NCBI RefSeq assembly: GCF_000308715.1
Contig: NZ_BAGH01000184.1
Span: 1 to 64,000, forward strand
Length of the DNA stretch: 64,000 nucleotides
Direction: 5' to 3'
Origin: Nocardia tenerifensis NBRC 101015
GTDB taxonomy: Bacteria > Actinomycetota > Actinomycetes > Mycobacteriales > Mycobacteriaceae
Made by a program: the position numbers and the translations under genes. The notes beneath the pieces are model-generated. The model was not told where the DNA came from, did no database searches, and was given only the letters and a program-made list of their open reading frames with translations. This document shows positions 28,816-37,296 of this stretch, one piece after another. Positions within the stretch are counted from its first letter, which is position 1. Each line of letters starts with the position of its first letter.

Positions 28816-29610
28816 ATGGTTCAGCCCCTCGAAGAGCGACCCGCATACCTCCGCAAGGACGGTCACGTCGCGATCATCACGATGAACCGCCCGCATGCGA
28901 TGAACGCGGTCAACGCCGCGATGTCGATCGCGCTGCAAGAGGCGGTGGACGAATTCGTCGCCGATCCGGAGTTGCGGGTCGGCATTCTCACCGGCGCCGG
29001 TAAGGCGTTCTGTGCGGGTGCCGACCTGAAAGAAGTAGCGGCGAAACGACCGCTGATCGGGCCGGGCCAGTTCGAGCGCGGGTTCGGCGGCATCATGAAG
29101 CAGCTGATCGATAAGCCATTGATCGCGGCGGTCAACGGTTACGCCCTCGGTGGCGGAACGGAATTCCTGCTCGCCTGCGACCTGGCTGTGATGAGCGACG
29201 CCGCCACGCTCGGTCTGCCCGAGGTGCGGCACGGCATCATCGCCGCCGGCGGCGGGCTGCTGCGCTTGGCGCGGCGCGTGCCGCTGTCGATCGCGCTGGA
29301 AAGCGTCATGACCGGTGCGCCGATCTCGCCGGAGGAAGCGTTGCGCTGGGGGCTGGTGAACCGTGTGGTGCCTGCCGACCAGGTGATGGACACGGCGATG
29401 GAATTGGCCGGAAAGATCGCCCGCAACGCGCCGTTGGCTGTGCAGGCGAGCAAGCGCGTGGTGTATCAGGCAGCGGCGCTGTCGGATTGGGAGGCCGAAG
29501 CCTGGACGCTGAGCGACGACGCTGCGCAGGTGATCATGCGCACCGCCGACGCCAAGGAGGGGCCGCGCTCGTTCGCCGAGAAGCGCAAGCCGAAGTGGGA
29601 GGGTCGATGA
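28816..29610 (+). CDS. Enoyl-CoA hydratase, first gene of the six-gene operon
   Basis: Crotonase-fold hydratase of 264 residues that would add water to an enoyl-CoA. Motifs TGAGKAFCAGADLKEVA and AAVNGYALGGGTEFLLACD form the oxyanion hole; LPEVRHGIIAAGGGLLRL includes the first catalytic Glu position. ATG 28816 is used; a GTG at 28810 is also in frame, and the promoter lies so close that a leaderless start is possible. Its stop overlaps the next start (ATGA). The operon order is hydratase, Ltp2-like, DUF35, AMP ligase, P450, acyl-CoA dehydrogenase. Confidence 0.92.
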   Translation: MVQPLEERPAYLRKDGHVAIITMNRPHAMNAVNAAMSIALQEAVDEFVADPELRVGILTGAGKAFCAGADLKEVAAKRPLIGPGQFERGFGGIMKQLIDKPLIAAVNGYALGGGTEFLLACDLAVMSDAATLGLPEVRHGIIAAGGGLLRLARRVPLSIALESVMTGAPISPEEALRWGLVNRVVPADQVMDTAMELAGKIARNAPLAVQASKRVVYQAAALSDWEAEAWTLSDDAAQVIMRTADAKEGPRSFAEKRKPKWEGR

Positions 29611-30770
29611 TGGCGGCCACCGCGTCGATCGCCGGGCTCGGTCTCACCGACGTCGGCAAGGTCTATGGGCGCAGCGCAACCGATTTCGCGGCCGAAGCGG
29701 TTCGGCTCGCCGTGGCGGATGCCGGCCTGGCGACCACCGATTTGGACGGACTACTGGTCACCCCCGGAACCAAGGGCTCGCCGAAGCTGTCGCTGCAGAA
29801 GGTACTCGGTCTGCGGGATCTGCGGCTGCTCGCCGAGATCCACGCTCTCGGCGCCAGTCCCACGGCCATGATCGCCGCGGCGGCGCAGGCGATCAACAGC
29901 GGTGAGGCCACTGCGGTCGCGTGCGTCTTCGCAGATGCTCCGCTCCGCGAAAAGGGCTCCGCCCGTGATGCTTTCGGTACCCAGCGCACACTTCCCAGCG
30001 GGTTCGCCTCGTACCACACCGGAATCGGCGCGATCACGCCGAATCTGTTCTACGCCATGGCCGCTCGTCGTCATTTCGAGACCTATGGCACGACCAGCGA
30101 ACAGCTCGCCGCGATCGCGGTCGGTCAGCGTAGCTGGGCGGCACACAATCCCGCCGCGCAGTTCACCAAGCCGATCACTGTTGCCGACCACCAGTCCTCG
30201 CCGCTGATCGCGGACCCGCTGCACCTGCTGGACTGCTGCCTGGTCTCCAACGGTGGCGCCGCGGTCATCGTGACCTCCGCCGAACGTGCCCGTGAACTGG
30301 CCCAACCACCCGTAGACATTCTCGGTTGGGGCCAAGCCCATCCAGGGCAGGTGATGCGGCAGGGTTCGAACTTCGGTCTGCGCACCGGTGCGGCCGTCGC
30401 GGGGCCCGCTGCGCTGCGCATGGCAGGCGTCTCGGTCGCCGATGTGGATCTGCTCGAGCTCTACGACAGCTACACCTTCACAGTGCTCGTCACCCTCGAA
30501 GACTACGGATTCTGCGCAAAGGGTGAGGGCGGCGCGTTCGTGTCCGACGGCAAGCTCGGCCCCGGCGGCGCCCTGCCCTGCAATACCGGCGGCGGTCAGC
30601 TGTCGAGCTACTACCTCACCGGATTCACGCCGATCGTGGAAGCGGTCATCCAAGGACGCGGTCAGGCCGGCGCACGACAGGTCGACAAGAAGGACGTGAT
30701 CATGGTCAGCGGCAGCGGCGGTGTCCTCGAACACCATGCCACATTGGTATTGAGTGGAGCCGGGCGATGA
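29607..30770 (+). CDS. Thiolase-fold lipid-transfer-type protein (Ltp2-like) without nucleophilic Cys
   Basis: 387-residue member of the SCP-x thiolase branch. Where thiolases have NxCASG this protein reads IHALGASPTAMI (about 78-89), so the acyl-accepting cysteine is absent; DCCLVSNGGAAVIV and ALPCNTGGGQLSSYYLTGF are present. Steroid-degradation Ltp2 has the same loss and works as a retro-aldolase together with a DUF35 partner; the gene directly downstream here is a stand-alone DUF35 protein. I therefore infer a two-subunit C-C cleaving enzyme, aldolase more likely than thiolase. ATGA overlaps on both sides. Confidence 0.85.
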   Translation: MMAATASIAGLGLTDVGKVYGRSATDFAAEAVRLAVADAGLATTDLDGLLVTPGTKGSPKLSLQKVLGLRDLRLLAEIHALGASPTAMIAAAAQAINSGEATAVACVFADAPLREKGSARDAFGTQRTLPSGFASYHTGIGAITPNLFYAMAARRHFETYGTTSEQLAAIAVGQRSWAAHNPAAQFTKPITVADHQSSPLIADPLHLLDCCLVSNGGAAVIVTSAERARELAQPPVDILGWGQAHPGQVMRQGSNFGLRTGAAVAGPAALRMAGVSVADVDLLELYDSYTFTVLVTLEDYGFCAKGEGGAFVSDGKLGPGGALPCNTGGGQLSSYYLTGFTPIVEAVIQGRGQAGARQVDKKDVIMVSGSGGVLEHHATLVLSGAGR

Positions 30771-31174
30771 CCGACGCACCGATGTGGCCGTCCATGCGAC
30801 GTGACGCCAAGAGCGCCGAGTTCTTCGACGCGGCGAGCCGGGAGGAATTGGCCATCAAGAAGTGCACCGGCTGCGGGCGCTCGCTGGCGCCCGAGGCGAT
30901 GGTGTGCACCGACTGCGGCGAGAGTGATCCGGTGTGGGCCGGTGCCTCGAGCGCGGGCAGGCTCATCACGTGGACGACGGTGCCCAAGGCCCCCAACCCC
31001 GCCTTCGCCGACCTGGTTCCCTACACCGTCGGCGTCGTTGAGTTGGCCGAAGGGCCGTGGCTGTACGCGCGAATCACAGGCGAGCCCCGTGCGGGAGCCG
31101 CCCTGCGCGCGGAATACGTCCACCCGTCCGAGGGCGAGAGCTACCCGGTCTGGGTCATCGTGAGCGGAGAATGA
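30767..31174 (+). CDS. Zn-ribbon OB-fold (DUF35) partner protein
   Basis: 135-residue protein with a rubredoxin-like zinc ribbon, C33-x2-C36 and C47-x2-C50 (KKCTGCGRSL, VCTDCG), followed by an OB-fold (RLITWTTVPKAPNPAF, then PYTVGVVELAEGP and LYARITG). DUF35 proteins bind thiolase-fold enzymes and channel acyl-CoA, as in the Ltp2-ChsH2 aldolase and benzylsuccinate-pathway BbsAB. Its place right after an Ltp2-like gene, with a four-base overlap, points to a stable complex. Confidence 0.9.
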   Translation: MTDAPMWPSMRRDAKSAEFFDAASREELAIKKCTGCGRSLAPEAMVCTDCGESDPVWAGASSAGRLITWTTVPKAPNPAFADLVPYTVGVVELAEGPWLYARITGEPRAGAALRAEYVHPSEGESYPVWVIVSGE

Positions 31175-32787
31175 CAGTGCCCGAGTTCGACCTGGCGACC
31201 CTGCACGAGGCGATCGCTCATGCACTCGCCGAGGAACCGTGCGTGATCACCGCACAGCGGAGTCACAGCTGGCGAGAGACCACCGACCGGACACGGAGGT
31301 TTGCCGCGGTGCTGCGGGCCAGCGGGCTCGGCGGCCGCAAGCCCGTCGACAACGCCTGGGAGACCGGTCAGGATCACCTCGGCATCTATTTGCACAACGG
31401 TGCGGAATACCTGGAGGGCCTGCTCGGCGCGCACAAAGCCTCCGTCGCGCCCTTCAACGTCAACTACCGCTATACCTCCGCCGAGCTGGCGTACCTGCTG
31501 CGCGACGCGCAGGCCAAGGCGGTGCTGTTCGGCGGGCACTTCGCCGAAACCCTCGCGGCGGCGCTGGGCGAGCTGGAGCAGTCGCCGTTGCTGATTCAGG
31601 TCGACGACGGCAGCGGCGCGCCACTACTCGACGGCGCGCTGGACTACGAAACCGCATTGGCCGCAGCCGATCCCGCACAGGGCGTCCCCAGTTCCGGGCC
31701 GGAGGATCGGCACCTGCTCTACACAGGCGGCACCACCGGCATGCCCAAGGGCGTCATCTGGCGCGCCGGGGATCTGGTGGCCGGTCCACTGGGCGTCCGC
31801 AAGGCGGCGTCTGTGGACGAGGTCGTCGAGCGGGCACTGCGCATCCGCGGCCGCGTGCTCCCGGCGCCGCCGCTCATGCACGGCGCGGGGACCGGTCCCG
31901 CGCTCGGGGGGTGGATGTCCGGTGCGACCATCGTCTTCCCCTCGAGCCCGGAACGGTTCGACGCCGCCGCGCTGCTCGATACCTGCGTACAGCAGGAGGT
32001 CACCTCGACGGTCATCGTCGGCGACGCCTTCGGTGCGCCGTTGGTGGCAGAGCTCGAAGCACGTCCGCGCGCTCTGCCGGCGTTGAAGCTCATCCTCAAC
32101 AGCGGTGCCGCGCTGCGTGATTCGCTGAAAGACCGCCTGCGCGAGCTCGTTCCCGGTGTGCGGATCAGCGACATGCTCGGATCCTCCGAGACCGGTCTGC
32201 ACGCCAAACGCGGTTCGGGCTCGAGCACGTTCGCGGCGCGCGGTAACACCGTGCTGATCGACGAAACCCGCACCCGCATCATCGAACCCGGTAGCGACGA
32301 GGTGGGCTGGCTGGCCCAGGGCGGGGCCATTCCCGTGGGTTACCTAGGTGATCCGGACAAGACCTCGGCCACCTTCGTCACTGTGGACGGCCGCCGCTTC
32401 TCGATCCCCGGCGATCGTGCCCGCCTCACCGAGGCCGGTGAGTTCGAATTCCTCGGACGTGAGGCGACCACCATCAACACCGGTGGCGAGAAGGTCTTCG
32501 CAGAAGAGGTCGAACACGTGGTGCGCGCGCTGCACGGCGTCGCCGACGCCGTGGTTGTCGGCCGGCCCAGCGAACGCTGGGGCCAGGAGGTCGTCGCGCT
32601 ATATCAGCCTGTAGACGACACCGTCACCACCGAGCAGCTGCGCGACGGCTGCCGCGACGTGCTGGCGGGCTACAAGATCCCCAAGGTATTCCTTCGCGTC
32701 GACCGGGTCCGCAGGCACGCCAACGGCAAAACCGACTACGCCTGGGCCAAGGCCGCAGCCGTTTCCGCCCTACAGGAGCGAGCATGA
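31171..32787 (+). CDS. Acyl-CoA synthetase (FadD type)
   Basis: AMP-forming ligase of 538 residues that activates a carboxylic acid. P-loop YTGGTTGMPKGV, adenine motif NSGAALRD followed by MLGSSETG, hinge SIPGDRARLTEAGEFEFLGR and INTGGEKVFAEEVE; the C-terminal lysine is in HANGKTDYAWAK. The overall form resembles mycobacterial FadD17/FadD19-type enzymes of sterol side-chain metabolism, but that is resemblance only. ATGA overlaps with both neighbours. Expected to supply the CoA thioester for the hydratase, dehydrogenase and Ltp2-like enzymes of the operon. Confidence 0.9.
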   Translation: MTVPEFDLATLHEAIAHALAEEPCVITAQRSHSWRETTDRTRRFAAVLRASGLGGRKPVDNAWETGQDHLGIYLHNGAEYLEGLLGAHKASVAPFNVNYRYTSAELAYLLRDAQAKAVLFGGHFAETLAAALGELEQSPLLIQVDDGSGAPLLDGALDYETALAAADPAQGVPSSGPEDRHLLYTGGTTGMPKGVIWRAGDLVAGPLGVRKAASVDEVVERALRIRGRVLPAPPLMHGAGTGPALGGWMSGATIVFPSSPERFDAAALLDTCVQQEVTSTVIVGDAFGAPLVAELEARPRALPALKLILNSGAALRDSLKDRLRELVPGVRISDMLGSSETGLHAKRGSGSSTFAARGNTVLIDETRTRIIEPGSDEVGWLAQGGAIPVGYLGDPDKTSATFVTVDGRRFSIPGDRARLTEAGEFEFLGREATTINTGGEKVFAEEVEHVVRALHGVADAVVVGRPSERWGQEVVALYQPVDDTVTTEQLRDGCRDVLAGYKIPKVFLRVDRVRRHANGKTDYAWAKAAAVSALQERA

Positions 32788-34001
32788 TTACCACCATCCC
32801 CGATCTCGGAAACCCCGACACCTACCTGAACGGTTTCCCGTATGACGAGGTCGCCGCGTTGCGCCGCGAGTCGCCGGTCGTGTGGGTGCCCGAACCGGCC
32901 TCCGGTGGCTTCCCCGGCGGTCCGGGCTTTTGGTACCTCACCAAACACGCCGATGTGATGGCCGCTGGGAAGCACCCCGAGGTGTTCAGCTCCTATGAGC
33001 GCGGGACCTGGGTACGCGATGTGTCCTCGGCAGAACTCGCGATCCAGCGCCAGGCCATGCTGAACATCGATCCGCCGATGCACACCCAGATGCGCAAGAT
33101 CATCAGTAAGGCGTTCACGCCGCGCGTCGTCAACGGCATGGTGGAATCCATCGGCGCACACGCCGACGCGATCGTTGACCAGCTCGGTGACGGTGGCGAC
33201 ATCGATTGGGTCCAGCGGGTCTCCTCGGAGCTGCCGCTGCTGGTGCTGGCCGACATTCTCGGTGTCCCCAGTCACGAACGGCACCTGCTGTTCGACTGGA
33301 CCAATCGCATGGTCGGCTTCGACGATCCGGAGGCCGTGGACAAGAAATCCTATGCTTCGGCGTTCCTCGAACTGTTCGCCTATGCCCGTGCCCAGACCGC
33401 GGCAAAGCGTGCCGAGCCCACCGACGATGTGTGGAGCTTGATGGTCAACGCGGAAGTCGACGGCCGGCGTCTCACCGACGACGAGCTCGACCGGACCTTC
33501 CAGTTGCTGGTCATCGCTGGCAACGAGACCACGCGCAACATGCTCAACGGCGCGATCCTGCTGCTGTCGGAACACCCGGACCAGTTCCAGCTGTTGCGTG
33601 ACGACCCGAGTCTGATGCCGCGTGCGGTCGAAGAAATCCTGCGAATGTTCCCGCCGATCCTCCAATTCCGGCGCACATGCGTCCAGGACACCGAGGTCAG
33701 TGGACAGCAGATCAAGGCGGGCGACAAGGTCGTTCTCTCCTATGCCGCCGCCAACCGCGACGAGACGGTCTTCGAGAACCCGGACACCTTCGACATCACC
33801 CGCAAGAACAACCCCCATGTCTCCTTCGGGTTCGGCACTCACTTCTGCCTCGGCAGCGGAGTGGCCCGTATGGAGGGCCGAGTCCTGCTGACCAAGCTGT
33901 TCGAACGCTTCAGCACCGTCGAGGTCACCGGCGCGCCGGTGCGCTTGCGGTCCAACTTCGTCAACGGCATCACCGAACTTCCCGTGCGGCTGGCACGGTA
34001 G
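32784..34001 (+). CDS. Cytochrome P450 (CYP125/142-like)
   Basis: Soluble bacterial P450 of 405 residues hydroxylating an unactivated carbon. I-helix A245-G-N-E-T-T, ExxR in EEILRMF, heme loop FGFGTHFCLGSG with the proximal cysteine C355. The text NETTRNM and SFGFGTHFCLG is close to the CYP125/CYP142 sterol 27-hydroxylase group; substrate is not proven. No ferredoxin gene is adjacent; the FprB fusion at 58864-60513, under the same operator family, is the obvious electron donor in the window. Coupled to the ligase gene by ATGA. Confidence 0.93.
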   Translation: MITTIPDLGNPDTYLNGFPYDEVAALRRESPVVWVPEPASGGFPGGPGFWYLTKHADVMAAGKHPEVFSSYERGTWVRDVSSAELAIQRQAMLNIDPPMHTQMRKIISKAFTPRVVNGMVESIGAHADAIVDQLGDGGDIDWVQRVSSELPLLVLADILGVPSHERHLLFDWTNRMVGFDDPEAVDKKSYASAFLELFAYARAQTAAKRAEPTDDVWSLMVNAEVDGRRLTDDELDRTFQLLVIAGNETTRNMLNGAILLLSEHPDQFQLLRDDPSLMPRAVEEILRMFPPILQFRRTCVQDTEVSGQQIKAGDKVVLSYAAANRDETVFENPDTFDITRKNNPHVSFGFGTHFCLGSGVARMEGRVLLTKLFERFSTVEVTGAPVRLRSNFVNGITELPVRLAR

Positions 34002-34013
34002 AAAGGACCGCAA

Positions 34014-35162
34014 ATGAGCAATCCCTGGACCACAACCGAACGGCAGGACCTGCGAAAGCTGGCGGCCGACTTCACGATTCGGGAGGTCGCCCCGAACATG
34101 GACCAGTGGGAGCGCGACGGGCAGGTGCCCATCTCCCTGCACAAGAAGGCCGCATCGCTGGGCCTGCTCGGACTGACGTTTCCCGAATCCGTCGGTGGTG
34201 CAGGCGATTACATCGACCTTTGTATTCTGATCGAGGAACTGATCGGGAACGGTGGCAGTCCGGGTCTGGTCGCAGCGCTGCTGACCCATACCATTGCCGC
34301 ACCCCATATCGCCGCCGCGGGTGATCCCGCCCAGATAGACAAGTATGTACGTCCGACCTTGGCGGGCGAGAAAATCGGTGCTCTCGGTATGACCGAGCCG
34401 GGCGGCGGCTCCGACGTGGCATCCGTGCGCACCACGGCAGTGCGTGACGGCGACGATTACATCGTCAACGGAGCCAAGACCTTCATCTCCTCGGGGATCC
34501 GTGCCGACTACGTGACCACCGTGGTTCGCACCAGTGGTGCCGGCCATCGTGGATTGTCCCTACTGATCGTCGACACCGACACCCCGGGATTCTCTGTCGG
34601 TCGCAAGCTCGAGAAGATGGGGTGTCTGTGTTCGGACACCGCCGAAATTCATTTCGACAACGTGCGTGTGCCCGCAGCGAATCTGGTCGGCGCGGAAGGA
34701 ACCGGGTTCGCGCAGTTGATGACTCGTCTCGACGGCGAGCGGCTCAACCTGTCGGTACAGGGGTATGCGGTCTCCCAGCGAGCCTTCGACCTCACGCTGC
34801 CGTGGGTGCGCGACCGAGTGACGTTCGGTGAGCCACTGGCGAATCGGCAGGTGATCCAGCACAAGCTTGCCGAGATGGCGCGACAGATCACCACCACCCG
34901 CGTCTACGTGCGTGACGTGGTGTCTCGGTACGTGGCGGGCGAAGCCCTCGGTGCCGAGGTGGCCATGGCCAAGAACACCGGTGTGCGCGCCTGCGAGTAC
35001 GTCGTCAACGAGGCGGTGCAGATCTTCGGCGGCATGGGCTACATCCGCGAGAACGAAGTCGAGCGGCTGTATCGCGACATCCGTGTGCTCGGTATTGGTG
35101 GCGGAGCCACAGAAATCATGAACGAGATCATCGCCAGATCCCTGCCCCTCGGCGTCCGCTGA
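34014..35162 (+). CDS. Acyl-CoA dehydrogenase, last gene of the six-gene operon
   Basis: 382-residue FAD enzyme forming an enoyl-CoA. Seen: GALGMTEPGGGSDVASVRTTA, GAKTFISSGIRADYVTTVVR, C-terminal EAVQIFGGMGYIRENEVERL. The usual base in the YEGT loop is absent (LGIGGGATEIMNEI); instead RLDGERLNLSVQG offers a Glu where isovaleryl- and long-chain acyl-CoA dehydrogenases carry it, suggesting a branched or bulky substrate. Starts 12 bp after the P450 with AAAGGA upstream. A hairpin ends the operon. Confidence 0.92.
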   Translation: MSNPWTTTERQDLRKLAADFTIREVAPNMDQWERDGQVPISLHKKAASLGLLGLTFPESVGGAGDYIDLCILIEELIGNGGSPGLVAALLTHTIAAPHIAAAGDPAQIDKYVRPTLAGEKIGALGMTEPGGGSDVASVRTTAVRDGDDYIVNGAKTFISSGIRADYVTTVVRTSGAGHRGLSLLIVDTDTPGFSVGRKLEKMGCLCSDTAEIHFDNVRVPAANLVGAEGTGFAQLMTRLDGERLNLSVQGYAVSQRAFDLTLPWVRDRVTFGEPLANRQVIQHKLAEMARQITTTRVYVRDVVSRYVAGEALGAEVAMAKNTGVRACEYVVNEAVQIFGGMGYIRENEVERLYRDIRVLGIGGGATEIMNEIIARSLPLGVR

Positions 35163-35225
35163 TGGGCCGGGTCGGTCGTCGACGTTGACTGCCGATTTCG
35201 ATCCCACCGCGCAGAGGCGAGCATC

Positions 35226-35278
35226 CCGGAACCATTCGAGCCGTCGCCGCGTGCCTGGCACACGCCGAATGGTTCCGG
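35226..35278 (+). terminator. Terminator of the six-gene operon
   Basis: Thirteen-base perfect arms CCGGAACCATTCG (35226-35238) and CGAATGGTTCCGG (35266-35278) with a 27-base loop, 63 bases after the acyl-CoA dehydrogenase stop. Confidence 0.75.
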
Positions 35279-35331
35279 GGCAGGCTGTGGCCTGCGCATC
35301 GAGGCCTGAATCGTAGTTGACATCGATATTG

Positions 35332-35349
35332 ACTGTACGAGCGGTCAGT
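35332..35349 (+). promoter_or_regulatory. Operator 3 of the ACTG-CAGT family, before the GMC oxidoreductase
   Basis: ACTGTACGAGCGGTCAGT is a full match to the consensus with both ACTG/CAGT arms, preceded by TTGACT (35329-35334) as -35. It is 55 bases upstream of the ATG at 35405. Confidence 0.75.
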
Positions 35350-35404
35350 GACAGCATTGTTGCTCAGCTCATAGTTGTCCTGCACTGAAGGGGATTTACT
35401 TTTA

Positions 35405-37165
35405 ATGACCGGGAATGCGAGTGATTTCGACTACGACGTCATGGTCATCGGCTCAGGATTCGGGGGGAGCGTCAGTGCGCTGCGACTGACCGAGAAAGGC
35501 TATCGCGTCGCCGTTCTGGAGGCCGGCCGCCGATTCGAGGATGACGAGTTCGCCAAGACCTCGTGGCGCGTGCGGAAATACCTGTGGGCCCCCTATCTCG
35601 GTTGTTACGGGATTATGCGGATGAGCTTGCTCAAGAACACCTTCCTGACCGCTGGCGCGGGTGTCGGTGGTGGTTCGCTGGTATACGCGAATACCCTCTA
35701 CCGCCCGCAAGACGCCTTTTACCGCGACCCGCAGTGGAGTCACATCACCGACTGGAAGGCCGAACTCTCGCCGTATTTCGACCAGGCCGAGCGGATGCTC
35801 GGCGTCGTCGAGGTCCCACGCAATACCGAATCCGACGATCTGCTGCGTGAAGTCGCGGAGGAAATGGGGCGAGGTGACACTTTTCACCGCACGCGCGTCG
35901 GGGTGTATTTCGGGGCAGATGGAACTGCTCCGGGTACCTCCGTACCGGACCCTTTCTTCGGCGGACTCGGCCCGGATCGCAGCACCTGCCTGAACTGCGG
36001 TGAATGTATGGTGGGCTGTCGGCACAACGCCAAGAACACCACGGTCAAGAACTATCTGTATCTAGCCGAGAAGGCAGGCGCCACGGTTCACCCCTTGACC
36101 ACCGTCATCGGGGTGCGCGCATTGCCCGACGGTGGGTTCGCGATCGACACTGTTAGAACCGGGCGTTGGGTACGCAAGTCTCGTCGTACCTTCACCGCTG
36201 GGCAGGTCGTATTCTCCGCCGCGGCGCTCGGTACCCAACGGCTGTTGCATCGCTTGAAGGACACCGGCATGATGCCGGAGATCTCCCCGGTCCTCGGGAC
36301 CTTGACGCGCACGAACTCCGAAGCTGTGCTCTATCCGCGATCCTTGCGCAAAGACGCCGACTACAGCCGGGGAGTGTCGCTCACTTCCTCTTTCCAGCCT
36401 GACGACGAAACCCACGTCGAGGTGGGCCGCCTCGGCGGCAAAGGCAGCAACTTCCTCGGTCTCACCACCACGGCGCTGGTCGACCCGCAGCCGGGACGGC
36501 CCCGCATCGTCTCGGCGTTCGGCGTGGCGCTGCGCAACTGGCGCCACCTCGGGGCGATGCACAACCCGCGCCGCTGGTCGCAGCAGACCGTGGGCGTGCT
36601 GGTCATGCAGACCGCCGGCAACTCGCTGGTCACCTACACCAAACGGGGCCTGTTCGGCCGCCGCATGACAACCCGTCCCGGCGAGGGAGCAGCGCCGCCG
36701 GTGTGGATCCCCATCGGGCATGAGGTCGATCGGCGGCTTGCCGACAAGATCGACGGACTTCCTAAGGGGGCGATCTTCGACCTGTTCAACATCCCCAGCA
36801 CCGGTCACTTCCTCGGTGGCTGTCCGATCGGTGATTCGGCTGCCACCGGTGTGATCGACCCCTATCAGCGGCTGTACGGCTATCCGGGTGCGCACGTGAT
36901 CGACGGCTCGGCCATCACCGCAAACCTCGGAGTCAATCCGTCGCTCACCATCACCGCCCAGGCCGAACGGGCGATCGCCCTGTGGCCGAACAAGGGTGAC
37001 GCCGACCAGCGGCCGCCGCTGGGGGCCGAATACCGGCAGATGTCCCCGATCCCCCCACGAGCGCCGGTGGTGCCGTTCGAAGCCCCGGCGGCTCTGCGAC
37101 TGTCGATCATTCCGCTCGACCGGTCGCGCGACTCGGACCCTGTTCCTGATGACTACCGGCGATAG
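35405..37165 (+). CDS. choD: GMC oxidoreductase (ChoD-like)
   Basis: FAD-dependent oxidoreductase of 586 residues, very like mycobacterial ChoD (Rv3409c; annotated as cholesterol oxidase, though ChoD's true substrate is disputed). FAD motif GSGFGGSVSALRL (16-28), GAGVGGGSLVYANTLY, a Cys-rich insert CLNCGECMVGCRHNAKN that may bind iron-sulfur or zinc, and C-terminal VIDGSAITANLGVNPSL. The ATG at 35405 is the first with coding sense. Under operator 3. Paralogue of the partial gene at 1-1526. Probably oxidises an alcohol group of the shared substrate. Confidence 0.87.
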   Translation: MTGNASDFDYDVMVIGSGFGGSVSALRLTEKGYRVAVLEAGRRFEDDEFAKTSWRVRKYLWAPYLGCYGIMRMSLLKNTFLTAGAGVGGGSLVYANTLYRPQDAFYRDPQWSHITDWKAELSPYFDQAERMLGVVEVPRNTESDDLLREVAEEMGRGDTFHRTRVGVYFGADGTAPGTSVPDPFFGGLGPDRSTCLNCGECMVGCRHNAKNTTVKNYLYLAEKAGATVHPLTTVIGVRALPDGGFAIDTVRTGRWVRKSRRTFTAGQVVFSAAALGTQRLLHRLKDTGMMPEISPVLGTLTRTNSEAVLYPRSLRKDADYSRGVSLTSSFQPDDETHVEVGRLGGKGSNFLGLTTTALVDPQPGRPRIVSAFGVALRNWRHLGAMHNPRRWSQQTVGVLVMQTAGNSLVTYTKRGLFGRRMTTRPGEGAAPPVWIPIGHEVDRRLADKIDGLPKGAIFDLFNIPSTGHFLGGCPIGDSAATGVIDPYQRLYGYPGAHVIDGSAITANLGVNPSLTITAQAERAIALWPNKGDADQRPPLGAEYRQMSPIPPRAPVVPFEAPAALRLSIIPLDRSRDSDPVPDDYRR

Positions 37166-37296
37166 CGCTCACAGCCGTCCAACTTATGTGGGACCGCAGG
37201 AAAGCTCGCCAACCTGCGCCCGCGCGCACTACCGGCGGCCCGTAAGAATATCCCGATCTACGTGGCTCATGCCACTGCGCGACGGAAGGAGTCTCG

